A DNA stretch of 64,000 nt, taken from the NCBI RefSeq assembly GCF_009739905.1, contig NZ_CP034279.1, positions 6,138,001 to 6,202,000 of the forward strand, in the 5' to 3' direction. The notes under the pieces are model-generated. The model did no database searches. It had not been told where the DNA came from and saw only the letters and a program-made list of their open reading frames with translations. Positions 40,805-49,919 of the stretch are shown one piece after another. The translations under genes and the position numbers were made by a program. Each line of letters opens with the position of its first letter. The first letter of the stretch is position 1. This DNA comes from Streptomyces ficellus (GTDB lineage: Bacteria; Actinomycetota; Actinomycetes; Streptomycetales; Streptomycetaceae).

Positions 40805-40949
40805 GGGGGGTGGCTCCACTTCTCCGGTTCGGGCGACCGCCCGTCCGGGTCCCGGCGGGGCGGCCGAAAAAGACCGTCCGCCATCGTAACGGCGCGCCCG
40901 AACGAGGCCCGCGCGCGGGCGGCAGGCGGTGGCGCGGGCGGTCACCTGC

Positions 40950-41350
40950 GGCACGTTGTGGGCAATCGTCCCGCCGGGCGGTTGTCCCGCTGGGGTTCCC
41001 TCCCCGCCCCGTTGTGGGCAGTCGTCCCGCTGGGGCTCCCCACCCGTTGTCTGCGCCCCGCAGGACAGCTCCCTCCCGTTGTGGGCAATCGTCCCGCAGG
41101 GCGATGGGGGTCCCCCCTGCTCGAGCGAAGCCGAGAGCTTGGGGGAGGGTGGGCACAACGGGACTGGGGCGGTGCCTCGTCCCGGTTCGCCTGCGGGCGG
41201 TGCCTCGTGCCGGTGACCCCCGGTGGGGGTGGGGCGTGGCCCCTCCGGGCTCGCCTCCTCGCGGTCGGCGGGGCACCCAGCCGCGAAACGGTGCCGTATC
41301 TCGCCGCCGATCCGCTGCGGGGGCGACCCTGCACGGCCCCGCCCCGGTGC
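40950..41350. repeat. Composite dispersed intergenic repeat, copy 2
   Basis: Occupies most of the 576-base gap between the permease and MFS genes. GTTGTGGGCA-type units start at 40955, 41011, 41046 (degenerate) and 41078. A hairpin module follows (GGGGGTCCCCCCTGCTCGAG to GAGAGCTTGGGGG, 41106-41145), then GTGGGCACAACGGGACTGG, GTGGGGCGTGGCCCCTCCGG (41229 on) and GCGGGGGCGACCCTGCACGG (41317 on). Order, number of units and module spacing match copy 1. Flanking bases 40805-40949 and 41351-41380 show nothing else. Confidence 0.85.
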
Positions 41351-41380
41351 GTTGCCGCGTGCGGGACGGGGGTGGGGGCG

Positions 41381-42571
41381 TCAGCGCGGGGTGCGTTCCG
41401 CCGCTACCGCGCGCTCGCCCGTGCGCAGCACGCCCGCGCCGAGCACCAGGCCGAGGGCCAGCAGCGTCACCAGGCCGAAGGAGACGGTGAGCGACGTCAG
41501 GTCGGCCACCGCGCCGATCGCCGACGGGGCGATGAGACCCGAGGTGTACGTGATGGTCGCGACGCCCGCGATCGCCTGGCTCGGGTTCGGCCCGCTGCGT
41601 CCGGCCGCCGCGAACGCCAGCGGTACGACGACGGCCACGCCCAGACCCAGGAGCGCGAAGCCCGCCATCGCCACCGCCGGGTGCGGCGCGACGACCACCA
41701 GGAGGCCGCCCGCGGTCGCCGCCACGCCCCCGACCCGGGTCGTCCGTACCGCGCCGAACCGGTCCACGACCCGGTCGCCCACCAGCCGGGCCACCGCCAT
41801 CGTCAGGGCGAACGCGGTGGTCGACGCGGCCGCGAGGCCCGCCGACGTACCGAGCTCGTCGCGCAGGTAGACGGCCGACCAGTCCAGGCTCGCGCCCTCG
41901 GCGAACACCCCGCAGAACCCGACCGCGCCGATCACCAGCGCCGACCTGGGCGGCAGCGTGAACCGGGGCGGCGGCTCCTCGTCGGGGGCGCTGCGCAGGT
42001 CCAGTACGCCCTGGCAGAAGAGGAGCCCGAGCGCGGTGAGCACGAGCGCCGCGACCACGTGGTGCAGCCGGGCGTCGGTGCCCAGGTGCGCGGCGAGCGT
42101 GCCCGCGGCCGACCCGATGAGGGCTCCGGCGCTCCACATGCCGTGCAGGCTGGACATGATCGACTTGTCGAGCCGGTTCTCGGTCTCGACGCCCAGCGCG
42201 TTCATCGCCACGTCGGACATGCCGGAGGTCGCCCCGTACACGAAGAGCGCTCCGCAGAGGGTGTAGACGTTGGGCGCGAAGGAGGGCAGGACCAGCGACA
42301 GGGTCCACAGCACCAGCAGCCCGCGCAGCGCCGCCCGGGCGCCGAAGCGGTGGCTGATCGCGCCGGCCAGCGGCATCGCCGCCGACGCGCCCAGCGCCGG
42401 GAAGGCCAGCGCGAGGCCCAGCTGCCCGGCGCCGACGTCGGCGTGGTCCTGGATCCAGGGGATCCGGGTGGCGAAACTGCCGGTCACGGCGCCGTGCACG
42501 CAGAAGACGGCGGCGATGGCGAACCTGGCCCGCCGGAGCCGTTCCTTGCCGTACGTCACGTCCCCTCCCAT
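41381..42571 (-). CDS. MFS transporter
   Basis: 396 residues, twelve predicted membrane segments, with the loop motif GAISHRFGARAALRG between TM2 and TM3 and its weaker repeat RLVGDRVVDRFGAVRTTRV in the second half. It resembles the sugar/drug MFS proteins often paired with ROK regulators. ATG 42571 follows GGGAGG. It is divergent from the ROK regulator gene, with an inverted repeat in the 67-base gap, so it is probably the regulator's target. The substrate is unknown. Confidence 0.88.
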   Translation of the reverse strand: MGGDVTYGKERLRRARFAIAAVFCVHGAVTGSFATRIPWIQDHADVGAGQLGLALAFPALGASAAMPLAGAISHRFGARAALRGLLVLWTLSLVLPSFAPNVYTLCGALFVYGATSGMSDVAMNALGVETENRLDKSIMSSLHGMWSAGALIGSAAGTLAAHLGTDARLHHVVAALVLTALGLLFCQGVLDLRSAPDEEPPPRFTLPPRSALVIGAVGFCGVFAEGASLDWSAVYLRDELGTSAGLAAASTTAFALTMAVARLVGDRVVDRFGAVRTTRVGGVAATAGGLLVVVAPHPAVAMAGFALLGLGVAVVVPLAFAAAGRSGPNPSQAIAGVATITYTSGLIAPSAIGAVADLTSLTVSFGLVTLLALGLVLGAGVLRTGERAVAAERTPR

Positions 42572-42589
42572 GGTTGGTGGCCGGTAAAT

Positions 42590-42610
42590 TATCAGGAACC
42601 CTGCCTGATA
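42590..42610. promoter_or_regulatory. Operator palindrome between MFS and ROK genes
   Basis: TATCAGG-N7-CCTGATA is a perfect inverted repeat in the 67-base divergent intergenic region, 19 bases from the MFS start and 28 from the ROK start. ROK repressors bind inverted repeats in this position, so it is the likely operator for both genes. Confidence 0.65.
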
Positions 42611-42638
42611 GTAAGACGCGTTCTGAGAGGATCACGTC

Positions 42639-43814
42639 ATGCCCGCATCACCCAGCACCGCACGGGCCATCAACGACCGCCTCGCCCTGCGGCTCCTCCA
42701 GGACCAGGGCCCGTTGACGGCCGGTCAGCTCAAGGACCTGACGGGCCTCTCCCGGCCGACCGTCGCCGACCTCGTCGAGCGGCTCCAGGACTCCGGGCTG
42801 GTGCGGGTGGTCGGGGAAGCGGGCGCCGAACGCCGTGGACCCAACGCCCGGTTGTACGGGATCGTCGCCGACCGTGCGCACCTCGCCGCCCTCGACGTAC
42901 GCACCACCAGTGTCTCCGTCGTCGTCACCGACCTGCTGGGCGCCACCCTGGCCGAGGCCTCCCTGCCCATGGAGGGGCACAGCGACGGGCCGGCCCTGGA
43001 GCGCGCGGTGGCGGTGCTGGAGCGGACGGTGGAGCGAGCCGGGGTGCGGCGGCTGCACAGCGTCGGCATCGGCGCGCCCGGTCTCATCGACCCCGCCACG
43101 GGCGAGCTGCGCGACTCGGCCAGCCTGCCGGCCTGGCACCGGCGGCTCGTTCCGGCCCTTCAGGAACGGCTGCACGCGCGCGTGCTCGTGGAGAACGAGA
43201 CCAACCTCGCGGCGGTGGCGGAGCTGCGGGAGGGCGCCGCGCGGGACCGGGACACCTTCGTCCTGCTGTGGCTGGGTCATGGCGTCGGCGCGGCCGTACT
43301 GCTCGACGGGCGGCTGCGGCGCGGGGCGTCGGGCGGCGCCGGCGAGATCGGGTTCCTGCCGGTGCCGGGGACCGGCTCGCTGCCGTCGGCCACCGGCTGC
43401 GCCGGCGGCTTCCACGCCCTGGCCGGCTCGTCGGCCATCCGGGCGCTGGCGGGGGAGTACGGGGTGGAGCACGCCCCCGGCGACGAGGGCGGCGAACCGG
43501 CCGGCGCGGTGGCCGTCCGGGCCGCCCTGGCCGCCGGGGCGGACGACTTCCTGGACGCCCTCGCCGACCGGCTGGCCCTCGGGGCGGCCGCCGTCAGCGC
43601 CGTGCTCGACCCGGGCTGCGTCGTCCTGGGCGGCGAGGCGGGCCACGCGGGCGGCCCCGGTCTGGCGGCCCGCGTCGAGACCCGGCTGGCCGCCCTGTCC
43701 CCGCTGCGCACCGAGGTGCGGGCCGGTGCGCTGGGCGGCGCGGCCGTGCTGCGGGGCGCGCTGCTCACCGTCCGCGACGCCGCCCAGGACGAGCTCTTCG
43801 GCCCGTCCCGGTGA
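42639..43814 (+). CDS. ROK-family transcriptional regulator
   Basis: 391 residues. The N-terminal winged HTH (NDRLALRLLQDQGPLTAGQL, GLSRPTVADLVERL) is fused to a sugar-kinase-like ROK domain with IGIGAPGLIDP-type phosphate loop (VGIGAPGLID), VENETNLAA and GHGVGAAVLLDG. The usual zinc cluster CxCGxxGC is not seen: the corresponding stretch reads ATGCAGGFHALA with one cysteine, which suggests altered metal binding. ATG 42639. Divergent from the MFS transporter. Confidence 0.9.
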   Translation: MPASPSTARAINDRLALRLLQDQGPLTAGQLKDLTGLSRPTVADLVERLQDSGLVRVVGEAGAERRGPNARLYGIVADRAHLAALDVRTTSVSVVVTDLLGATLAEASLPMEGHSDGPALERAVAVLERTVERAGVRRLHSVGIGAPGLIDPATGELRDSASLPAWHRRLVPALQERLHARVLVENETNLAAVAELREGAARDRDTFVLLWLGHGVGAAVLLDGRLRRGASGGAGEIGFLPVPGTGSLPSATGCAGGFHALAGSSAIRALAGEYGVEHAPGDEGGEPAGAVAVRAALAAGADDFLDALADRLALGAAAVSAVLDPGCVVLGGEAGHAGGPGLAARVETRLAALSPLRTEVRAGALGGAAVLRGALLTVRDAAQDELFGPSR

Positions 43815-43829
43815 GCGCGGGCCAGCCGC

Positions 43830-44573
43830 TCACGCGGTGAAGCGGCGCGCCAGGAAGTCCTCGAACGTGCCCCGCCCCACCGCCCGCCCGGGCGTCAGGT
43901 GCCCGCCCGCCCGGAACCCGCGGTACGCCGCGCCCGCCAGCGGCACGCCCACCACCGGGCGCCTGAGCCCCGCCGCCCGCAGGTAGGCGCGGGCCAGGTC
44001 CGGAAGCGTCCGTACCTCGGGTCCTCCCATGTCCGTGACCCTGCCCGAAGGCGCGCCCGCCGCCAGTGCGGCGAGGCGGGCGGCGACCTCGGTTACCTCC
44101 ACGGGCTGGTCGCTGACGCCCGCCGGCAGCGGCATCACCGGCAGCTTGCCCACGCCCTGGAAGAGCCTGAGCAGCAGGTCGTGGAACTGGGTCGTGCGCA
44201 GGACCGTCCAGCCCAGGCCGGAGTCCTCGATCAGCCGTTCCACGGCCAGTTTCGTGCGGTAGTAGCCGAGCGGCACGCGGTCCACGCCCACGATCGAGAT
44301 GTAGACCAGGTGGCCCGCCCCGGCCCGCCGGGCGGCCCCGATCAGGTTGTGTGCCGCCTGTTCGTCCCCGCCGCGCGGGCTGGACGCGCAGTGCACGACC
44401 GTGCCCACGCCGGCGAGCGCCCGGTCGAGGCCCGCACCGCCCTCGCGCAGGTCGACGGCGTACGGCTGTGTGCTCCGGCTCAGCACCCGCACCTCGTGCC
44501 CGGCCGCCCGGAGCAGCTCCGTGACGTGCCTGCCGAGCGTGCCGGTCCCGCCGGTCACCAGGGTCGTGTTCAT
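43830..44573 (-). CDS. NmrA-like NAD(P)-binding protein
   Basis: 247-residue Rossmann-fold atypical short-chain dehydrogenase. N-terminal LVTGGTGTLGRHVTELL binds NAD(P); YISIVGVDRVPLGYYRTKLA carries the YxxxK-like pair; the C-terminal part resembles NmrA/HSCARG proteins. It could be a redox sensor or an oxidoreductase of unknown substrate. ATG 44573. It is convergent with the ROK gene, stop to stop, 15 bases apart. Confidence 0.87.
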   Translation of the reverse strand: MNTTLVTGGTGTLGRHVTELLRAAGHEVRVLSRSTQPYAVDLREGGAGLDRALAGVGTVVHCASSPRGGDEQAAHNLIGAARRAGAGHLVYISIVGVDRVPLGYYRTKLAVERLIEDSGLGWTVLRTTQFHDLLLRLFQGVGKLPVMPLPAGVSDQPVEVTEVAARLAALAAGAPSGRVTDMGGPEVRTLPDLARAYLRAAGLRRPVVGVPLAGAAYRGFRAGGHLTPGRAVGRGTFEDFLARRFTA

Positions 44574-44633
44574 GTACGCCTCCTCGTCGATGTGTCGTCA
44601 TCAGCAAGGAAGCACGCCGTGCGCGCGTACGAG

Positions 44634-44679
44634 CGGGCCCCGGCGGCGGCAAGGGCCGTGTCTCCGCCGCCGGGGCCCG
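44634..44679 (-). terminator. Terminator of the chitinase gene
   Basis: A perfect 16-bp GC stem (44634-44649 with 44664-44679) around a 14-base loop lies 17 bases beyond the chitinase stop on its strand and ahead of the next gene. Confidence 0.85.
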
Positions 44680-44695
44680 TCGTCCCGTCACCCGG

Positions 44696-47026
44696 TCAGC
44701 AGGCGCCGAGGTCCTGCCAGACACCCCATGGGCCGGTGGTGCCGGGCTCCTCGCCCTTGGTCCACCACTTCGCCTTCCAGGTGCGGGACGCGTGGGACAC
44801 CGTGGAGCCGGAGCCGTACGCGGTGGCCGTGCTCCACGCGGGCGCGGTGCACGCCCCGGGGGTCGGTGTCGGGTTCGTCGGGTCGGGCGACGGGCCGGGG
44901 CCCGTACCCGGCTCCACCACCGTCGCGCCCCGGGCGAGGTCGCCGGCGAGCGCGTAGGTGGTGCCGCCGATGTTCACCGTCCAGTTCCACGGCGTCGACA
45001 CCGGCAGGTAGTAGTTGAAGGAGAGGTCGACCGAGGCGCCGGGGGCCAGCGTCTGCCAGGCCGGCAGCTTCAGCGAGACGCGGTGGAAGTCGCCCTTCAG
45101 GCCGCCCACGTTGCCGCCCGTGTGGTCGCTGCTGATGACCTTGGTGCCGAAGCCGGACTGGTCCGAGGCGTTGCCCGGCGCGGCCGTTGAGTAGTCGAAC
45201 TGGAACTCCGTGCCGCCCGGCAGCGCCGTCTTCGTGTTGTTGGTGATCTTCACCTTGGGGGTGATCGGGTAGTTGGAGTCGCCCAGCTTGAACTCGCCGA
45301 ACTCCACCCCGATGTTGACCGCCTTGGTGGGCAGGGCCTTGTTCGACACCTTCGCGCCGTACGGCGTGGCCGACTTGAACGCGTCGTACATCAGGGAGGT
45401 GAGGGTCGAGCCGGGCTCGTACTGGCCCTTGGCGGCGTTCCAGGCGTAGTCGCCGGCCAGCTCCCAGACCATGGTGCCGCCGATGCCCTTGTCGACCACG
45501 TAGTCGGCCTTGGCGGCCACGGACTGCTCGTCCTCGGTGGACAGGAACGTCCGGGTCTGCGCGTTCCACAGCCAGGGCGCGACCAGGGTGGAGTCGTACT
45601 TGCGGGCGTAGGTGCCGGTCAGCTTGGTGCCGGGGCCGAAGCCGTAGGAGGGCAGGTAGTCGCCGAGGACGCCCTTCTCGAGGTTCTTGGCGTGCCACAT
45701 CGGATTGGAGCCCGCCGGGGACTCCTTGCCGTTGTCGTCCTTGTCGTGCCACAGGTTGTCGATGCCGGTCGCCCCGTCACCGCACTTCGTCAGACCCGAC
45801 CCGGCCGGGCAGGTGGTCGCGGCCGCCCTGCCCCACAGGCCGTCCGTGCCGCCCTGCACGTTCTTGTGGCCGCGGGTGTAGTACGGCAGGCCGATGTTGA
45901 TGCGGCCGGCCGGCATGGAGCCGCGGAAGTAGTGGTACGCCCAGTCGGTGTTGAGGTAGCCGATGCCGCCGTACTGCTGGCTGCCGTAGACGTTCGCCGC
46001 GGCCAGCTCCGCGTCCTTGCCGTCGTCGTAGAGCGAGGCGTTGGGGCCGACGTACTCGTTCCAGGCGCCGTGCAGGTCGTAGGACATGATGTTGACGTAG
46101 TCCAGGTACTTCTGGACCTGGAAGGTCTCCATGCCGCGCAGCAGGTAGCCGGAGGAGGGCGCCGCGACGGTGAGCATGTAGTGCTTGCCGTCGGCCGCGC
46201 CGGCCCGGTCGAGCTTCTCGCGCAGGGTCTTCATCAGCGCCGCGTAGCCCTTGACGAGGCCGCCGCGGCGGGCGTTGGAGACGGCGAAGTCGGCCGGGTG
46301 GCCCGCGTCCTTCATGGAGGTCGGGTACTCGTAGTCGATGTCGACGCCGTTGAAGCCGTACTTCTTGACGAACGCGACCGCCGAGTCGGCGAAGGTGTCG
46401 ATGCCCGCCTGGTTGACCGACCCGTCGGCGTGGGTCGCCATCGTGTAGAAGCCGCCGGAGCCGACGCGCTTGCCGTTGTCGTCGAAGTAGCCGCCGGTCT
46501 CCGCCCAGCCGCCCACCGAGATCAGCGTCTTGACGTCGGGGTGCTGCTTCTTGAACTTGTTCAGCAGGTTGAAGTGGCCCTTGTAGGGCAGCGCCGGGTC
46601 CATCTCCGCGCCCGCGACGCCGGGCCAGGTCATGCCGGTGGCGGCGTTGGCCGGGCCGTCGGTGCCGACCGACAGCTTGTTGGCGGAGTCGATGTGCCCG
46701 AAGGCGTAGTTGATGTGGGTGATCTTGTCCCAGGGGATGTCCTTGGCGAGGTAGGCGGGCGTGCCGTCCTTGCCGGTGCGCCAGCCGGTGAAGTAGCCGA
46801 TGACGCGGCGCTGGTGGTCGGCGCCCATCTTCTCGCGGCCCTCGGTGTCGTAGACCGAGCAGTACGGGACGTCGACGCCGGGCGTGGCGTACAGGCCGTC
46901 GGGGCGACAGGCCCCGTGGTCGGTGGCGGCGTGCGAGACGCCGCCGGAGAGCGAGCCGAGCAGCAGTCCGGCGGCGGCCGCGCCGGACGCGAGCAGGGTG
47001 GCTCGTCTGCGGGTGGGGGAGAGCAC
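44696..47026 (-). CDS. Secreted GH18 chitinase with chitin-binding module
   Basis: 776 residues. A signal peptide of about 33 residues ([20 protein letters not shown], ending SHA-A) is followed by a large GH18 barrel. The barrel has [17 protein letters not shown] and the catalytic DxxDxDxE in [11 protein letters not shown] (Glu233). After it come a beta-sandwich domain (about 580-700) and a Pro/Thr linker. A C-terminal CBM5/12-type module ends the protein ([20 protein letters not shown], with [13 protein letters not shown]). It degrades chitin outside the cell. The GTG at 47026 is chosen from the signal peptide with GGGAGGAAA upstream. Its promoter carries DasR-like sites. By position and architecture it resembles chiI of S. 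coelicolor as I remember it. Confidence 0.93.
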   Translation of the reverse strand: MLSPTRRRATLLASGAAAAGLLLGSLSGGVSHAATDHGACRPDGLYATPGVDVPYCSVYDTEGREKMGADHQRRVIGYFTGWRTGKDGTPAYLAKDIPWDKITHINYAFGHIDSANKLSVGTDGPANAATGMTWPGVAGAEMDPALPYKGHFNLLNKFKKQHPDVKTLISVGGWAETGGYFDDNGKRVGSGGFYTMATHADGSVNQAGIDTFADSAVAFVKKYGFNGVDIDYEYPTSMKDAGHPADFAVSNARRGGLVKGYAALMKTLREKLDRAGAADGKHYMLTVAAPSSGYLLRGMETFQVQKYLDYVNIMSYDLHGAWNEYVGPNASLYDDGKDAELAAANVYGSQQYGGIGYLNTDWAYHYFRGSMPAGRINIGLPYYTRGHKNVQGGTDGLWGRAAATTCPAGSGLTKCGDGATGIDNLWHDKDDNGKESPAGSNPMWHAKNLEKGVLGDYLPSYGFGPGTKLTGTYARKYDSTLVAPWLWNAQTRTFLSTEDEQSVAAKADYVVDKGIGGTMVWELAGDYAWNAAKGQYEPGSTLTSLMYDAFKSATPYGAKVSNKALPTKAVNIGVEFGEFKLGDSNYPITPKVKITNNTKTALPGGTEFQFDYSTAAPGNASDQSGFGTKVISSDHTGGNVGGLKGDFHRVSLKLPAWQTLAPGASVDLSFNYYLPVSTPWNWTVNIGGTTYALAGDLARGATVVEPGTGPGPSPDPTNPTPTPGACTAPAWSTATAYGSGSTVSHASRTWKAKWWTKGEEPGTTGPWGVWQDLGAC

Positions 47027-47139
47027 GGCGGGTTTCCTCCCGGGAAGGCTGAGGGGGCACACACAACGGGCAGGGGAGTGGGTCGTGTCGGCCCCGGTGT
47101 GCGCACACGCTGCGGGCCGTCTCCGTGGAGGTGACGCAG

Positions 47140-47186
47140 ACATTAAAAGGACTAGACCAAGTGGTCAATAGGTCTGGACCACTTGG
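47140..47186 (-). promoter_or_regulatory. Chitinase promoter with DasR-like repeats
   Basis: On the minus strand, -35 TTGACC (47168-47163), 17 bases, -10 TAATGT (47145-47140). The -35 lies between two 12-base direct repeats on the plus strand, AGGACTAGACCA (47148-47159) and AGGTCTGGACCA (47170-47181). Each matches 10 of 12 bases of the TGGTCTAGACCA core of DasR sites and of the classical Streptomyces chitinase repeats. A perfect 10-bp inverted repeat CCAAGTGGTC/GACCACTTGG (47157-47166/47177-47186) overlaps them. Confidence 0.8.
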
Positions 47187-47275
47187 GATGTGCCGACCAC
47201 CCTGTGAGGCAGGCCACAGCCTTCGCCCGCACGGGTGACGGCGGGGCGTGGCACACTGGCCCTGTATCAGCAGCA

Positions 47276-47402
47276 GCGCACTCCGGGGTCGGTGTAATTC
47301 CGAACCGGCGGTTACAGTCCGCGACCCGGCCGCATCCAGTGGCCGGTTGACCAGGTGAAATTCCTGGACCGACGGTGAAAGTCCGGATGGGAGGCAGTGC
47401 GC
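47276..47402 (+). promoter_or_regulatory. FMN riboswitch (RFN element)
   Basis: The closing stem is GCGCACT (47276-47282) with AGTGCGC (47396-47402). Conserved RFN segments occur in order: CTCCGGGGTCGGTGTAATTC, CGAACCGGCGGTTACAGTCC, GCGACCC, TTGACCAGGTGAAATTCCTG, GACCGACGGTGAAAGTCC and GGATGGGAG. It senses FMN and shuts off the downstream riboflavin operon. Confidence 0.97.
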
Positions 47403-47445
47403 GGCGGGTGACCCCTCGTTCGGGGCGACCGGCCGTACGCCCGCT

Positions 47446-47466
47446 GGTCGCCGGTGTCCGGCGACC
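47446..47466 (+). promoter_or_regulatory. Candidate expression-platform hairpin
   Basis: A perfect 9-bp stem (GGTCGCCGG with CCGGCGACC) with a TGT loop lies 43 bases after the FMN aptamer and 100 bases before ribD. It could be the terminator or anti-sequester element of the switch; no T-run follows. The other leader bases, 47403-47566, hold no gene. Confidence 0.45.
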
Positions 47467-47566
47467 CGTGTCGTCGGTCCCGCGTCCCCTCGTGCGGTGG
47501 TGTCCTACCCGCTTCTCTGTCGTCACCGACAGGCCCCGGAGTCCGCCCGAAGAGGCAGGAGACCCG

Positions 47567-48673
47567 GTGGCCCCCGCAGTGGAACCGACCGGCACGGCGC
47601 ACCCCGCCGACGCCGCAGCCATGCGCCGCGCCGTCGCGCTCGCCGCCCGGGGCCTCGGCTCCACCAGCCCCAACCCGGTCGTCGGCTGCGTCATCCACGA
47701 CGCCTCGGGACACGAGGTCGGCGCCGGATGGCACCAGCGCGCCGGCGGCCCGCACGCCGAGATCCACGCCCTGCGCCAGGCCGGCGTCCTCGCCCGCGGC
47801 GGCACCGCCTACGTCACCCTCGAACCCTGCAATCACACCGGCCGCACCGGCCCCTGCGCCCAGGCGCTCATTGACGCGGGCGTCACCCGGGTCGTGTACG
47901 CGGTCGGCGACCCCAACCCGCAGGCCACCGGCGGCGCCGACACCCTGCGCGCGGCCGGCGTCGAGGTCGTCGCCGGACCGCTCGCCGACGAGGCCGAGCG
48001 GGGCAACGCCGCCTGGCTCACCTCCGTACGCCTCGGGCGCCCCCACGTCGTGTGGAAGTACGCCGCCACCCTGGACGGCCGCGTCGCCGCGCAGGACGGC
48101 ACCAGCCGCTGGATCAGCTCGCCCGAGTCCCGCGCCGACGTCCACCGGCTGCGCGCCGAGTCCGACGCCGTGGTCGTCGGCTCCGGCACCGCCCGCGCGG
48201 ACGACCCCCACCTCGCCGTCCGGGGCATCGAGGGCGCCGTCCAGCCGCTTCGCGTCGTGGTCGACACCGAGGCCACCGCCGTCAGGCCCGGCGCCCGCGT
48301 CCTCGACGACGCCGCGCCCACGCTGATCGCGGTCGCCGAGGACGCCGAGACCGCCCTGCCCGACGTCGTACGGCTGCCCAGGGCCGACCGCGGCCTGTCC
48401 GTCCCCGCCCTCCTGGCGGCCCTGCACGAGCGGGGCGTCCGCTCCGTGCTCCTCGAGGGCGGCCCCGCCCTCGCCGGGTCGTTCGTCGCCGCGGGAGCCG
48501 TCGACCGGATCGTCGGCTACCTCGCCCCCGTGCTCCTCGGCGCGGGCCCCGCCGCCCTCGCCGCCGCCGGAATCACCACCCTCACCGAAGCGTTGCGGCT
48601 CGACGTCACCGAGACCGTACGCCTCGGCCCCGACCTTCGTATCACCGCAACCGTCGCACCCAAGGAGCGCTGA
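47567..48673 (+). CDS. ribD: Bifunctional riboflavin biosynthesis protein RibD
   Basis: 368 residues. The N-terminal pyrimidine deaminase uses zinc ligands in GPHAEIHAL and LEPCNHTGRTGPC; the C-terminal reductase starts near residue 170 (RPHVVWKYAATLDGRVA) with the NADPH site VLLEGGPALAGSF. It deaminates and reduces the pyrimidine intermediate after GTP cyclohydrolase II. The GTG at 47567 has AGGAGA at 47557-47562; the frame is open back through the riboswitch but that part is RNA, not protein. First gene of the rib operon; ribE follows after 2 bases. Confidence 0.93.
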   Translation: MAPAVEPTGTAHPADAAAMRRAVALAARGLGSTSPNPVVGCVIHDASGHEVGAGWHQRAGGPHAEIHALRQAGVLARGGTAYVTLEPCNHTGRTGPCAQALIDAGVTRVVYAVGDPNPQATGGADTLRAAGVEVVAGPLADEAERGNAAWLTSVRLGRPHVVWKYAATLDGRVAAQDGTSRWISSPESRADVHRLRAESDAVVVGSGTARADDPHLAVRGIEGAVQPLRVVVDTEATAVRPGARVLDDAAPTLIAVAEDAETALPDVVRLPRADRGLSVPALLAALHERGVRSVLLEGGPALAGSFVAAGAVDRIVGYLAPVLLGAGPAALAAAGITTLTEALRLDVTETVRLGPDLRITATVAPKER

Positions 48674-48675
48674 GC

Positions 48676-49284
48676 GTGTTCACCGGAATCGTCGAAGAAC
48701 TGGGCGAGGTCACCGCCGTGGAGAACCTCGGTGACTCCTCCCGCTTCCGCCTCCGCGGCCCCCTCGTCACCGAGGACGCCAAGCACGGCGACTCGATCGC
48801 CGTCAACGGCGTCTGCCTCACCGTGGTCGAGACCGCCGGCGGCGAGTTCACCGCCGACGTCATGGCCGAGACCCTCAACCGCTCCAGCCTCGGCGCCCTC
48901 ACCACCGGCTCCCGGGTCAACCTGGAGCGCCCCATGGCGGTCGGCGACCGGCTCGGCGGCCACATCGTCCAGGGCCACGTCGACGGCACCGGCACCATCC
49001 TCGCCCGCACCCCCTCCGAGAACTGGGAGATCGTGAAGATCTCCCTCCCGGCCGCCCTGCGCCGGTACGTCGTCGAGAAGGGCTCCATCACGGTGGACGG
49101 CGTCAGCCTCACCGTCGTCGACGCGGCGGCCGACTTCTTCACCATCAGCCTCATCCCCACCACCCTCGCCCTGACCACGCTCGGCATCAAGGAGCCCGGC
49201 GACCCGGTCAACCTCGAGGTCGACGTCATCGCCAAGTACGTCGAGCGGCTCATCGGCGACAAGGCCGAAGGAGCGGCGAAGTGA
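48676..49284 (+). CDS. ribE: Riboflavin synthase, alpha chain
   Basis: 202 residues made of two similar lumazine-binding barrels: [12 protein letters not shown] with [14 protein letters not shown], then [12 protein letters not shown] with [14 protein letters not shown]. It dismutates two dimethylribityllumazines to riboflavin. GTG 48676 lies 2 bases after the ribD stop. It overlaps the transporter gene by 4 bases. Confidence 0.96.
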   Translation: MFTGIVEELGEVTAVENLGDSSRFRLRGPLVTEDAKHGDSIAVNGVCLTVVETAGGEFTADVMAETLNRSSLGALTTGSRVNLERPMAVGDRLGGHIVQGHVDGTGTILARTPSENWEIVKISLPAALRRYVVEKGSITVDGVSLTVVDAAADFFTISLIPTTLALTTLGIKEPGDPVNLEVDVIAKYVERLIGDKAEGAAK

Positions 49285-49919
49285 CCTGGCTCAACACCGA
49301 GGCGTTCACCGCCTTCGGCCAGCACATCCTGTGGTCCGACATGATCGGCAACACCATCGGCCTGGTCGCCCTGGCCCTCGGCTGGCGCCGCTCCGTCCTC
49401 ACCTGGCCCGCCCAGTTCCTCTCCGGCGCCATCCTCTTCGCCGCCTTCGCCGGCCACCTCACCGGCAGCGCCGGCAAGCAGGTCGTCGTCATGGCCGTCG
49501 CCGGCTGGGGCTGGTGGCAGTGGACCCGCGGCCGGCAGCGCAGCCAGGACGGCACGATCGCCGTGCGCTTCGCCACCTGGCGCGAACGCGGCCTCATGGC
49601 GGGCGGCGCCCTCCTCGGCACCCTCGCCGTCGGCGGCCTGTTCACCGCCTACCCGGCCCTCTCCTGGGACCCGTGGCCCGACGCGTACATCTTCGTCGGC
49701 ACGCTGGTCGCCATGTACGCCCAGGCGCGCGGCATGGTCGAGTTCTGGTTCGCCTGGCTGCTCGTCGACCTCGTCGGCGTGCCGCTCAACTTCGTCAACG
49801 GCTACGCCTTCTCCGGCTTCGTCTACGTGATCTACGGTGCGCTCGTCCTGTGGGGCCTGCGCGACTGGTGGCTGCGCTCCCGCGCGAGCGAGTCCGCCCT
49901 GGAAGGAGCACCCGCATGA
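49281..49919 (+). CDS. ribM: PnuC-like riboflavin transporter (RibM type)
   Basis: 212-residue membrane protein with about seven helices and the PnuC-family motif [10 protein letters not shown] near residue 75, plus [18 protein letters not shown]. PnuC proteins import NMN or, as RibM in Streptomyces davawensis and corynebacteria, riboflavin. Coupling by 4-base overlaps to ribE and ribAB, behind an FMN riboswitch, argues for riboflavin uptake. Substrate is inferred from context. Confidence 0.88.
   Translation: MTWLNTEAFTAFGQHILWSDMIGNTIGLVALALGWRRSVLTWPAQFLSGAILFAAFAGHLTGSAGKQVVVMAVAGWGWWQWTRGRQRSQDGTIAVRFATWRERGLMAGGALLGTLAVGGLFTAYPALSWDPWPDAYIFVGTLVAMYAQARGMVEFWFAWLLVDLVGVPLNFVNGYAFSGFVYVIYGALVLWGLRDWWLRSRASESALEGAPA

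Noticed and set aside
40400-43840. 1146-codon plus-strand frame across the permease, repeat, MFS and ROK genes
   Set aside because: Arg/Gly/Pro-rich with no family, and it crosses four well-supported features on both strands.
47375-47566. N-terminal extension of RibD into the riboswitch
   Set aside because: The frame is open, but this is aptamer and leader RNA; homologous RibD proteins begin just before the deaminase domain, and GTG 47567 has a ribosome site.
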